Shown here: positions 21,551-31,359 of the stretch, piece by piece | Layout of the letters: every line of letters starts with the position of its first letter | Numbering within the stretch: the first letter of the stretch is position 1 | Assembly (NCBI GenBank): GCA_030686995.1 | Contig: JARVZY010002402.1 | Span: forward strand, 496,001 to 560,000 | Reading direction: 5' to 3' | DNA length: 64,000 bases | Origin: Artemisia argyi | Taxonomy: Eukaryota; Streptophyta; Magnoliopsida; Asterales; Asteraceae | Translations under genes and position numbers: made by a program | Notes under the pieces: generated by a model | Database searches by the model: none | What the model was told of the DNA's origin: nothing | What the model saw: the letters and a program-made list of their open reading frames with translations, nothing else

Positions 21551-22381
21551 TTAGTGGAGGTAAGCATTTGGTTGCATGGATGTTGTTGGGTTTGGAGATG
21601 TGGAGCTTGTAGGTGGTGAAATTGAAGATGGGTTTGTTGATTGAGGGTTTTGATGTTGTTCAAGTGATGGTGTTTGTTGAGATCTAGTAAGAAGATACTC
21701 AATCCAAGTAAAGTGCTCATTCAATGCAATGGTTTGTTGTTGGAGGAAGATGCAACAAGGGCAATTGTTGACATGCTTCTCAAGTTGGTTTTTGTTATGT
21801 GGTGATGATGGTGAGCTTGATTGTGGTGGATCCAAATTGCGTTGAGCAAGATGTAATGCTAAAAGAGCACTAAGCTCATGTGCCTCTTTTAGCTCCTCAA
21901 CGAACTTCAAGTGTTCGGAGGAAGGTGATGGTGGTGGAGCTTGATAGTTGTCTTGGGTGAAAGTTTGAACATGCAACATGAGAGTGGCATGTGAAGTTGT
22001 AGGATGTGGTGGTGGTACTCTTGGTGGTGGAGACATGGTTGAGCTTGGATAGTCATGAAAACATGAAATGTGTGGGAGAGGTTCTTCATGAGTGGGTGAT
22101 GTTTTTGTTGAATGAGCAATATGTGAAGTATTGATTGAGAGATTGGGATTGTTGTTTTGGGATTGAGCATGCTCATCATAAGAAGAGGCATGAATGAGGG
22201 AATGAGTGGGTGATAGGTTGTGAGATGAATCATTGTTGTGGTTTTGAGGTTTAGTAGTTGGTTGACTTGGAACAACATCACTTGAGTTATGACAAGAATC
22301 AAGTTTCCTCCTCCAAACGGGTTTGACGGAGATCCTTGCTGTTCTTGAAATCTTAGGTTTTTGGTTGTTGGGAAATGACAT
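21551..22381 (-). CDS. Extra 3' ORF of element E, Pro/Ser/His-rich protein, 276 aa
   Basis: The frame is open upstream to 22522, but I chose the ATG at 22381 because element G has its ATG at the matching place (39684) and a TATA box lies 33-44 bases before each. The protein starts MSFPNNQKPK and has a basic KPVWRRK motif. A long Asn/Ser/His/Pro-rich middle follows, then a predicted helix FVEELKEAHELSALLALHLA (~160-179), a CPCC cluster (207-210) and WIEYLLT (226-232), ending in a Pro/Ser/Thr tail. No membrane segment or catalytic motif is seen. The helix, Cys and WIEYLLT parts are conserved in the decayed G copy. The position is that of the env-like ORF of some plant copia elements, but I see no homology to it. 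Function unknown. Confidence 0.65.
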   Translation of the reverse strand: MSFPNNQKPKISRTARISVKPVWRRKLDSCHNSSDVVPSQPTTKPQNHNNDSSHNLSPTHSLIHASSYDEHAQSQNNNPNLSINTSHIAHSTKTSPTHEEPLPHISCFHDYPSSTMSPPPRVPPPHPTTSHATLMLHVQTFTQDNYQAPPPSPSSEHLKFVEELKEAHELSALLALHLAQRNLDPPQSSSPSSPHNKNQLEKHVNNCPCCIFLQQQTIALNEHFTWIEYLLTRSQQTPSLEQHQNPQSTNPSSISPPTSSTSPNPTTSMQPNAYLH

Positions 22382-22384
22382 GTT

Positions 22385-22425
22385 TGGGTGTGATGGCATT
22401 AATGATGGGAAGAGGGTATTTATAG
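22385..22425 (-). promoter_or_regulatory. Internal TATA box and start region for the extra ORF
   Basis: The minus strand reads CTATAAATACCC at 22425-22414, followed by ATG at 22381. The same TATA core is in the LTR promoter (CTATAAATACC) and in element G (TTTATAAATACCCC, 39726-39713, ATG 39684). A start site ~30 bases downstream would give a very short leader. Confidence 0.6.
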
Positions 22426-22554
22426 TGTGTGAGAGATGTGGTTTAGGAAGGTAAATTTTGAGGGATAACATGGGACAAAATATGTTTGTGAATTTTGGGA
22501 AGTATAGGCTGAGATGGTTCAAAAAGTGATAAAGAAAACAGTATCCCCGACCAT

Positions 22555-22619
22555 CAGATGGCTGGTCCCCTTAATCATTAAGGGGGCCGCCTTATATAAT
22601 TAAGGGGGCTGCCCATCTG
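22555..22619 (-). promoter_or_regulatory. Internal GC-rich palindrome cassette upstream of the extra ORF
   Basis: Bounded by exact inverted ends CAGATGG (22555) and CCATCTG (22619), enclosing ccccttaat-cattaagggg and a second ttaagggggc arm. It is a relative of the LTR cassette at 20593-20672 and of 39855-39939 in element G. It lies ~130 bases before the internal TATA box. Confidence 0.65.
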
Positions 22620-23459
22620 GTGATTCCCAGAATGCCAGAAATGGATTTTTGGCAGAAAATTTTCAAAAAGGTTGTGTTTTTGGATTTGGATTCAAGTAAG
22701 TTTGACTCTTTGAGGCAATATAGGGCATACTATTCATGAATGTAGAGATTGATATAGGAATAATAGAAATAAGCAATAAATTTCTAATAATCATGCAATC
22801 TATTTATTTAACATTTAAGATATGCAATTAAGGAGGCAATAAAGTAAATAGGCTAAATAAGCAACTTATATGAAAATGATAACACTTAGCCTAGAGCAAA
22901 CATGTTAATAATTGTTAACAAGTAACACATAGGTGGATATGATTATATGGACTTCAAGACTTGTTACAAACAAGATCCATATGGGCAAGTCATGATTCTC
23001 ATGAAATGATTTGATTAAATTGTGAATGTCATTTCCAATAAGGGTGTATGACACATGTGAGAAGGTTAAATATGTTTTAAGCAAAACGTTTTTAGTTTTA
23101 TTCAACAATGTCTTGAAGTAACTTCAAGTGTGCATTACAATAACGAAGAAGAAAAATAAATTTAATCTTGTTTTTGATTAAAATAATGGTTATAAGGAAG
23201 TTTTAGTTAAGTAACAAAATACTTCTTTTCAAAAAGAGAGAAGTTTTAAACATAATGTTTTGACCATAATAATCAGGAAATTGCAAATGAAGGATTTGAA
23301 ATGGAAGCTTGTCATTTTTAAGAGAATCAATTAAGCCCATTGTCACATATAATCATCTTTAATGACACCTAAAGATATTAAAGTGAAATGATAGATACTT
23401 ATGATCTAAATGCAATGGGACAGGAAGAAGCAAGGTAAATAGTTCATGGATACAAGATA

Positions 23460-23523
<64 letters not shown>

Positions 23524-24084
23524 AAGAACATCATAATATCAAGTTGCAAGCAAGTATCAATAATAATGCATCTATTAAGGCAACTAGTAAGACATATAGC
23601 TTAAGTGGAAGGGTTCTACTATAGATCATAGAAGATTTAAGAAAAATGATACTAGACTAAACAACAAGAAGGTTAATAATGCTAATATCATGTATGCATA
23701 TATTAGTGTTAATAATCTAAGAGCATGGCAGCATATCAGTTAAAATTTATTCACACACTAATTAAAACATTCTAAAGTATAATATAACATTGACAAGTTT
23801 TAGAAAAGAAAAACTTATCTCAGGTCCAGCTTTTCAAAAAGGATGGGCATGACGGTGAAAGAAGAAATTTAGGAGGCTTCATCATGAAAAAGTAACCGAT
23901 ACACCATGATACCAATACTCCAAGAGTGAAGAACAAAATGCCGATACATGAATAAATCCGCAACATCGTCATAGGTGAAACATTTGTAGAAAGTGAAACA
24001 ATATGATAGAGACCAATATCCATCAAAGGTAATAGAGCGAGATGAGTAGATTAACACGTAATAGGCTCTTCATTCGTAAATTAC
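22620..24084. other. Element E interior with pol deleted
   Basis: No protease, integrase, RT or RNase H motif is visible on either strand where pol should lie. A pure (AT)n run of ~57 bases is at 23464-23520. Short minus-strand frames at 23820-24057 overlap each other and show no family. Confidence 0.55.
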
Positions 24085-25418
24085 CTAAACAAGATAAACA
24101 GCTTGGTACCCAGATTCTCATGGGTCCTAGTTGGTTAGATGACAACATCCATTGCATTTGAATGCACATGATGTGGATGTCGTCGATAGGTACAAGAATT
24201 CATGAATAGTTTGTTTTAATTAACAAACAATGACTTTCTTGACTAGAATAAAAAGTAATGAATGTTAATAGTATTAGTTCTAAATTTACTCACTAGATTT
24301 AACAAATTTTATTTGTTTTAATGCATTTGTTGAAGGATCATTTACGATAAATCCTAACCCGGTTTTATCAAAGAATGGCTTTTGAATGTCGAGAAGATAT
24401 TTTAAAGATTTAGAGCTATTTTCGAATTTTGCCAATGTTTTTGCTTTTTTATTTTCCATTTTAATTTCATGTTTGTAGTCTCGACATTTTTTACATACAA
24501 GATCGATTTCAATATTACTTTTAAGTCTAGACATTTTATCTTCTAAAATGATTTTTTTTTCAAAGTTGTTTTCAGCTGATGTTGAAAATTCGTTCTTAAA
24601 AATAATTTTTGAGTTGATCATAACAAAAATGTTCAGTTTTGAAATTTCCATTTTTAAAAATTCTAATATAAATTGATCATAACAAAAATGTTCAGTTTTG
24701 AATTGTATCGTCTTTGTAGTTCTATATTCCTCACATGCTATACGGTGATCAATTTCATTTTCCATGTCGCTCCATGTTTGTTTGTAGTTTCACTTGGATC
24801 TAGGAACATGTAGTTCTTGCCATCAATACTTGTGTTCTCATTTGTTTGAATATTCTCATGAGCCGTATTATCATCGTCTTCTTTGCACTTGTTGCACCAT
24901 GATTTATTCACGCTCTTTCTTTGGATTTGACTCATGTATTCTTCGTTGTATATACCTTCAATGATCACATTTGAACTAGTAGTACATGTATTTACATCAA
25001 TTAATTATTTATTTACTAAATTTTCTAGATTAACTATTTCTTGTGCAATATCAAGTTTATTATCTTTGGTTTTACATTTCTCTTGGTGAATCTTTAAAAG
25101 ACATTTCCAAATATCATTTGCCGTTTTACAATGAAATAATCTTTCATATTTAACTTTTGGTAGAGTTTTGAAAATAAGTAATTTGGCTTTAGTGTTTTTA
25201 TCAATATTAGTTTGAAGATTATTATATTGATTTTCAAATTCTATTTTGGTTGGTTTAAGATCACCAATTGAAATGATATGCCGAAGATCAAGGTCTATTG
25301 ATTCCACATAGTTTTCAAATTTGCTTTTCCATTCAAGAAAATGATCATTTTCAAATAAAGGTGGTTGTTGTGCAAATTTCCCTTCTACATATTTTTCAAA
25401 TTCCATTGATCGTTGCAA
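24085..25418 (-). pseudogene. Gag remnant of element E (copia)
   Basis: Minus-strand gag broken by an in-frame TAA (25005-25007) and a frameshift near 24750. The first part (25418-25005) has the copia gag core: FLEWKSKFENYV (~residues 28-39), LDLRHII, KAKLLIFKTLP, and F-H-C-K-T-A-N-D-I-W-K. The next part has CNKCKEDDDN. The third (from ~24765) is a lysine-rich coiled region ending in KPFFDKTGLGF. A GPMRIWVPS word near 24115 marks the usual gag end. A CX2CX4HX4C knuckle is not seen. A 30-bp direct repeat (24614-24643 and 24673-24702) lies inside it. Nothing of pol follows. Confidence 0.75.
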
Positions 25419-25460
25419 GTTTTAAAATACAGTCTATTTTAAAAAAATCTTGCTAGACGT

Positions 25461-25474
25461 GGCTCTTGATACCA
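25461..25474 (-). other. Primer binding site of element E
   Basis: The minus strand reads TGGTATCAAGAGCC, two bases after the LTR end. It is the initiator-tRNA-Met type TGGTATCAGAGC with one extra A. The identical variant is in element G (44994-45007). Confidence 0.75.
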
Positions 25475-25476
25475 AT

Positions 25477-27190
25477 TGTAGAAAACTAGAGGGGGGGGGG
25501 TTGAATAGTTTTGCGTCTTTTTCGTTTCAATAAGATTTTGCTTTCAAGTAATTAATGGTAGTTTGTAAAAACCCTTTGAAGCTAAAGTATAGATACAAGT
25601 TAATTCACATATGTCACATAAATACTTCTTATTTAAAGTGTTAAATAGAAATTATGATTTCATATATCTCACTTAAATATAAGTTTGTATTTATATATGT
25701 ATATGTGTTTCAATAATTGTATATACTTTAATTTACAAATGTATAATTTATGTTTTGAATGGAACCTAGTTTGATCTTAATGTGAAATCAATATATGCAC
25801 AACACACAAGCAATTGTAACTATGAATGATATGCAAGTAAGTTATAAATCAAAAAGTGAGAGATGGAAAGTTCAAACCGAGAGACAAAGGATTTATAGTG
25901 GTTCGGCTACAAGGACACCTTCCTTGCCCTACTCCACTCCCCGAGTCACCTACTCGAGAGTTTTCTTCACTAGATCAAAAACCTCCTTTATGGCGGAGAA
26001 AACCTTACACACCAATTAGCACACCACAACGATATCACACCACAATCACAACTTCAACACAACTTCTTCACACCTAACTTCTACACACCAATCTTCTACG
26101 CTTCAAATATCTTCACAACTTTCTACTTTGCTCCTAGCTTTTTCACAACTTAATACTTCCTAACTCTTTTTCTTCACGCCGCTTGTTTCTTCACACCTTC
26201 ACTACTAAGTCCTATCCACTACCCCAAGATATATACTACTTCACAACTTCTAGGCTTCAAGGTCTTTTCAACTTCAAAGCTTCAACTTCTTCGTCTTCAC
26301 AACTATCTCCACTTCAATGAACTACCACAACTTATTTCTTCTATCACTAATCCTATCCACCTCTACTTCTTCACTTCTATTACTACTTCACGCCTTCAAT
26401 AGATCTAGATCCTATATCTAAATCTATCTAACCAATGTATACAATATGTTCACAAAGAAATAAAAGATATACAAGATGAACTAAACAAACAACTTAGATG
26501 GCAAGATGATACTAAGTTGTAATACTTCTAGTAGAAGTATTCTTCTCTTTGCACTTGAGTGTTGAGGCTTGAATCACTTTGAAACAAAGATCAAAGTATA
26601 TAAGATCAAAGGATTTTAGAAGATGGAGAGGGATGTTAAGATCAGAAAGTTTTAGTGCAAAAAGGTGAGGAAAAAATCCAGGTTTAAGGTGGTATTTATA
26701 GGCAACGGATTCTGACAAAGGAGCGTGGCCGGTCCCCTTAAATCATGGCCGGCCCCCTTAAAATTAAGGGGACCGCCCTTTATAATTAAGGGGGCCGCCC
26801 AGCTGAAACGGTCAGAATCTTTGTCTTTTAGTGGGGAAAGTTTATTTGGTGAAAAACTAACTCATTTTGGTTAAAAATTTGAATTCATATATTTAGTATG
26901 AATAAAACATTTTTCTTTATTACGAAAAATGTTTTTCAAAAATATATAATATGTTTATATAATTAAGTAAACTTTGTAATACTTAATTAAACTTTCCTTT
27001 GATCTTATAATGCTTTAATCACTATGTTTATTCATACCTTAAGTGATTAGATGATGAAAGTGATTATTAACTACTAAATACTTGTTTATGTCATTATCTT
27101 TGATTTAATGTGTTTTCGTTTTGTGATCATCAAAACATAGAGATATCGAAAGATATGAATAACATTTTTAGTCGTTTATTTATATCAACA
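25477..27190 (-). repeat. Element E 5' LTR
   Basis: 1714 bp. Same landmarks as the 3' LTR: a 10-G run (25491-25500), CT-rich array, TATA (26692-26700, minus) and palindrome cassette (26726-26805). As the upstream LTR in transcription direction, this is the copy that would drive the element RNA. Confidence 0.93.
26692..26805 (-). promoter_or_regulatory. Active-position LTR promoter of element E
   Basis: On the minus strand the cassette at 26805-26726 (CAGCTGGGCGGCCCCCTTAA and following inverted CCCCTTAA/TTAAGGGG arms) precedes CCTATAAATACC (26702-26691). The arms can pair locally in several ways, so a cruciform or RNA hairpin is possible only for transcripts starting upstream of the cassette. 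Confidence 0.6.
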
Positions 27191-27195
27191 TCAAT

Positions 27196-27939
27196 GATTG
27201 AATGGAAATTCCTGCCAGGGTCAACATCAAGCAGCCCTAACAGCGGGTCACTTCGGTAATTCTTTATGGGTTACGCTTAGTGTTCACGGTGGTTCCATAG
27301 CGGTCTACAGTCGTGGGGTGATCCCCAGCGACTCACCCAGTCATTGAGCTACTAAGTAGGTCTTGTAAGCTCCTTTGGGGGTATCTGACATGGGAACGGC
27401 CTTGATAAGGATTAGAAGGAATCTTCACACTATGATGTTGACGAGCTCTAATTCCTTATCTGCAAGTACTGGTTGATTATTTCTAACTGTTTAGCTGCAG
27501 ATACACATCATCTCCATGGCAAATGATTCCACATGCTCATACATGCATCACTACTTCAAAGGAAAGTTCTCACAAAGATCAAAGCAAAGTAAGGTTCAAA
27601 GAAAGATTCTACGCAATGTGAAAGAATCTACAGAAGTAAAGTGACAAAGATCAGTGTGAAAGAATGGGAATAACAAATGCATGTATCACAAAGATTAAAG
27701 ATGTATGAGCATGTTGGAATGGCAGACAACCACCACAGACACTGAAGTGACAAAAGGCATATTGCTCCACATCAGAAAGGAACAAAGAACGATGAAAATT
27801 CAGTCATCAAAGATCACAAAGCATGAAGGAACAAAGACTTAAGACTATTCTACTACGACACACAATGGTCAACAACAAAGAACAAATAAGACCTAATCAC
27901 GTGGAGCATCATTCGAATGACGACCCTTTAGGGGGATAT
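27196..27939. other. Gene-free sequence before a copia-type 3' LTR
   Basis: No ORF of note. It ends with the purine tract ccctttagggggatat (27924-27939) directly before TGTTAGC, as expected of the 3' end of an LTR element (J). Confidence 0.5.
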
Positions 27940-28345
27940 TGTTAGCATTAAAAATTATATAAGAAAGTGATGGTCATTCTCATTATTAGAATGTTGTGTC
28001 GTATGTAATAGTTTAAGTTAGTTGGGCTTTGGACTTGGCAAGCTAATATGTTAAGTGTTATGTTTTGTAAGCCTATTATAATACATGTAATCCAAGACCA
28101 AGCCAAAGCCCAAGCCCATAGAAAAGCCTTTAGGGCATCTTATCTCATGTACTATATAAGCCACCTTATGCCTCATTTGCAAGGTGTGCTTGTGTGTGTA
28201 TTGTGTGTGTTTTTAATGAAAGTTCTCTTCATCTTATTACTCTCTTTTACATCTTATATGCCACACATATATCATATCAAGTCACCATCTTTACTTCATC
28301 TAGTGCTTATATTAGTGTTAAAGTTGATAGATTTAAGGTCCTACA
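27940..28345 (+). repeat. 3' LTR of element J (copia-like)
   Basis: 406 bp, TGTTAGC...CCTACA, preceded by a polypurine tract and containing a TATA box (actatataagc, 28149-28159) followed by a GT-rich stretch. The next five bases, ctaag (28346-28350), match the Athila LTR sequence at the break point (compare 10787-10791 in element A), so they are read as the TSD. The 5' LTR is not in the window, which implies J extends past the left edge or lost its left end. Confidence 0.65.
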
Positions 28346-28718
28346 CTAAGTAAACACATTTTGTCACTATAAGAAGTTTACCACATTTACTTTTCTTGTT
28401 ATTTTATTTTATTTACATTAGTAGTAATTTTCAGTTAGTTGATTAGCAACTAATTCCGCCTACCCTTCCAATACCCGAGATATTTTACTTTGCTTTTATA
28501 AAATACAAAAAATACAAAAAGAATCATCCCTCACCTTTAGACCTAGTTTACATAGCTTTCAATCCTAACGATACTATTCCCCTAGAGAACGATCAATCCC
28601 TCGGTACTTGCCACTCACTATACTACATCGGTCAGGTACACTGCCTGGTGTGGATTGCAAGCTTCTCAAGATCCCTTGAGAAGTAAAACCTTTTGCATGG
28701 TTGCAAAATCACACATCA
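28346..28718 (+). repeat. 3' part of an Athila-type LTR (element I)
   Basis: Matches the last ~370 bases of the element A and C LTRs: taaacacatt, ttagttgattagcaactaattccgcc, tacactgcctggtg and the end cacacatca. What follows is not a PBS but element H, so this is a 3' LTR; aagaa (28719-28723) would be its TSD. The rest of I must lie to the left, beyond J. Confidence 0.7.
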
Positions 28719-29675
28719 AAGAACTTCCCTAAAATTTGCACCATAAATGAAAGAAGGATCAGGAGAAATCTTCGTACCTTCGACTAGCCTCCATGAGCAA
28801 ACTTCAAATCCCTGAACTAACTTTCTTAGGAATCACGGTTGCATTTAGCGTATGCAACAAGCCTTTTAAACCACTTGGTGTTCCAAGTGGACGAGTGTAG
28901 TCTCGTGAGGGTTTATAGAGAACACACCCAAAAAGTTCATTTTGTTACTAATACAAGTTTAGTATGTTTAAAAATATTTTTAGGAATTCTCCTCAGAGAG
29001 GAGTTACGGCATAGTTAAGGAATAGGTTTACGCCCTAAGTAGTTAAAAACATGGAGTCATCAGATACGGGAGGGTAGTTACGGCATAGTCATGAGACCGA
29101 GCTACGCCGTAACTGATGATCCGAGGGCATCCATTTCTGCAGTAAACAAATTCCTCCATGCTCTAATTCCTGCAAAAATACAAAACAAACATACAAACAA
29201 ACAAAAACAAGGAAAAGAAAGAAAAGGATAATACGGGTTGTCTCCCCGTAAGAGCACTTTTGTTTATTAACGAGTCTTTAAGTTAGACTAACTCCCATGG
29301 TCATTACGTGGGAGGATGGATAATTTGCCCAAACTCGCCTTCTTCCTTCCTCAAGTTGTGACGAACCCACGCGACATTGGTTGCAATGCGAACAAACTCC
29401 TTACTCTTGATTCTTCGTATTTTAGTAAATTTTTCACTAGGTCCCAAATGATATCTAGTAATCTCAAACTTCTCTGTTACAATTGGGGGAGGTCTTTTAT
29501 AAGGGATTCCCAATAATTTTCATCGTCGTTGTTCATAAGCTTCATCATCTGGATCTGTAAATCCTTCCTGCCCTTGTAATTCAAGGTAATCTTCGAATTC
29601 ATTATCCGTAAATGATTCATCTGACTGCTCTTCATTGAGATCGTTATTCATGAGTACTTCCTTGTTTTGTTTGCC
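28719..29675 (-). mobile_element. Element H, 3' part (Athila-type, minus strand)
   Basis: Reverse-complement relative of element F 33360-34340. Contains a C-terminal coding remnant (29304-29675), the 3' hairpin (29272-29290) and GTTACGG-type palindromes at 28994, 29024, 29076 and 29091. It rejoins 36943-38783 when F is removed. Its left end is cut at the LTR of element I. Confidence 0.75.
29304..29675 (-). pseudogene. C-terminal domain of the element H polyprotein
   Basis: Minus-strand frame homologous to 33360-33689 of F. It shows DDEAYEQ, then an in-frame stop, then LLGIPYKRPPPIVTEKFEI, TRYHLGPSEKFTKI and TNVAWVRHNL. The upstream part of the gene lies beyond F at 36943 onward. Role unknown. 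Confidence 0.6.
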
Positions 29676-29680
29676 ATTGG

Positions 29681-31311
29681 TGATAACGTCAAATAATCCT
29701 GATATTTAAGTGTCAATTTCCCCTATTATGCTCATTTATTCTACTTATATTATGGATATATACTTTGATTTCATTATATTTTGTATCCAAGTTACGAATG
29801 AGCATAGGAGCTAAAGAGATGAGGAATTTGGAAAGAACGTGCAAAGATAGACAAATCTAAGTATGTTGGAAGAAGCTACGGCATAACATCATCTCTCAAC
29901 TACGTCGTAGCTATGAATTCAAATAAGAAGACCAAAGTCAACTCGAACCAAGAGTTACATCGTAGCCAAATCTATGATCTACGTCGTAACAATTCCAAGT
30001 CTTCAATGAATCCCTCGAGTGGAAGACTACGCCGTAACACTATGTGGGAGATACGGGGTTACAACATGTATGAGAGTAATACAAGATCCACGATTTAAGC
30101 TACGACGTAACACACTTGAAGAACTAAGAAGTAGAAGAAACCCTAATATTGGAGTTACGGCGTAACATTTCATCAACTATGCCATAACTATCACATCTGG
30201 ATAAGATTACACTAGCTACGGCGTAACACATTTCTCAGTTACGCCATAGCTCTGACAGGGCCTATGATTACAGCCCTAATTTCGATCATCTGACATACAA
30301 CTTTCTCACACACAAAGTCAAAGATCGTGGGAGCTTTCAGAAGGCCCTTCTACAGCAGCATACGGAGCCTTTCCAAGGGAGAAATCATGCCTCAATCACC
30401 ATAAGTTTTAGCATTTCATATTTAATTTTACATTTCGAATTCATGGCTTGTATAAACATCTTTTTGAGTGTTCCATTCAAGATGATTTGCTATGCTCCTC
30501 TGGTGCTAGCCTAATTATGATCCCTTTAATGCTTTGATTATGTTTTCGCACTTTTCTTTATGCTTTTAAATGTGTGCATGCTTAGTTTATCTTGTGACCC
30601 TTTAATTACGGTAGTTTTGAACACCCGGTTATACATGGTATACTGGAGGAATTGACAATAGGATCCCGGCGTAAGTTTGGTTGCGAGGATATGGTTGGGA
30701 TGACAACTAACCACGGACCTTGTGTATAAATTGATCATAGGACCACTTTCCGGGTAGAAGAACTTAAGTAGTTAAAGTATGACCTATGATCGTGACAACG
30801 GGCCATAAAAGATAAGTCTAGCATGTAGTGGTTCTTAATGACTCAAACCCATCTACCGTACGTTGGCTTACTAGCATGGGGTAGTGCCTGTGGTTCCCAG
30901 CAGGATTCGGGGGAGATAGGCTAGGGAACTTGACCATATGAACCTAGTGAGATATGTCCGCCCAACTTAAAGTAAGAGATTAGTTTAATAGGAAACATGA
31001 TTGTAAGCGATATAAAAGGAGTAATTAGGTTAGCACTTTCTCTCTTACTGCTCACAACCTCACATTTATTTGCTTTTGTTTGTTTACTTTCATTTCAGTC
31101 CATTCAATCAATCATTTCTACTTTTAAATTAGTTTTACTTAGTGACATTAGACTTAGATATAATCCGCACCACATAACTCTTGGTACGACCTTGGAGTTA
31201 CCAATACTAACCTATACACGATCAGATTCTCTGCCCATTAGTGCATAAGGTAGACCTAGGGTAAAAATGAGACTTTATAAATAGTAAAACCTAGTCAGAA
31301 ATCCTGAGTCA
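29681..31311 (+). repeat. Element F 5' LTR
   Basis: Begins TGATAACG and ends GAGTCA (mutated from CATCA in the 3' LTR). Its TATA position reads cctatgattac (30261-30271) where the 3' LTR has cctataaatac, so this promoter is probably dead. Confidence 0.92.
29877..30252 (+). promoter_or_regulatory. Palindrome cluster of element F 5' LTR
   Basis: About a dozen variants of GTTACGGCGTAAC or CTACGCCGTAAC in both orientations: 29877 ctacggcataac, 29900 ctacgtcgtagc, 29951 gttacatcgtagcc, 29979 ctacgtcgtaac, 30027 ctacgccgtaac, 30101 ctacgacgtaac, 30152 gttacggcgtaac, 30176 ctatgccataac, 30215 ctacggcgtaac and 30238 gttacgccatagc. The cluster ends just before the TATA position. Confidence 0.65.
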
Positions 31312-31316
31312 AGTTT

Positions 31317-31334
31317 TGGCGCTGCTGCCGGGGA
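31317..31334 (+). other. Primer binding site of element F
   Basis: TGGCGCTGCTGCCGGGGA, the best-preserved tRNA-Asp-type PBS in the window (two mismatches to the Athila form). Confidence 0.85.
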
Positions 31335-31359
31335 GTTGAGAGAGAAACCATTCGCGGGG

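Larger units (their letters stand above)
19297..27190 (-). mobile_element. Element E: non-autonomous copia element with extra 3' ORF
   Basis: LTRs at 19297-21054 and 25477-27190 (1758 and 1714 bp) with ends TGTAGAAAAC...TATCAACA on the plus strand, i.e. TGTTGATA...TTTTCTACA on the coding strand. Exact TSD tcaat at 19292-19296 and 27191-27195. The PBS and polypurine tract show it runs on the minus strand. Order along it: 5' LTR, PBS, gag remnant (25418 to ~24085), no pol, extra ORF (22381 to 21551), polypurine tracts, 3' LTR. By eye the LTRs differ at ~30 sites plus a 45-bp repeat-number change. Its LTR, PBS, gag and extra ORF match element G. SIRE/Maximus-like membership is tentative. Confidence 0.93.

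Noticed and set aside
23464..23520. (AT)n run as a replication origin or matrix attachment site
   Set aside because: A plain dinucleotide microsatellite inside element E; nothing else supports a function.
28048..28353. 101-codon plus-strand frame in the J LTR
   Set aside because: Spans the TATA and GT-rich leader of an LTR; no domain.
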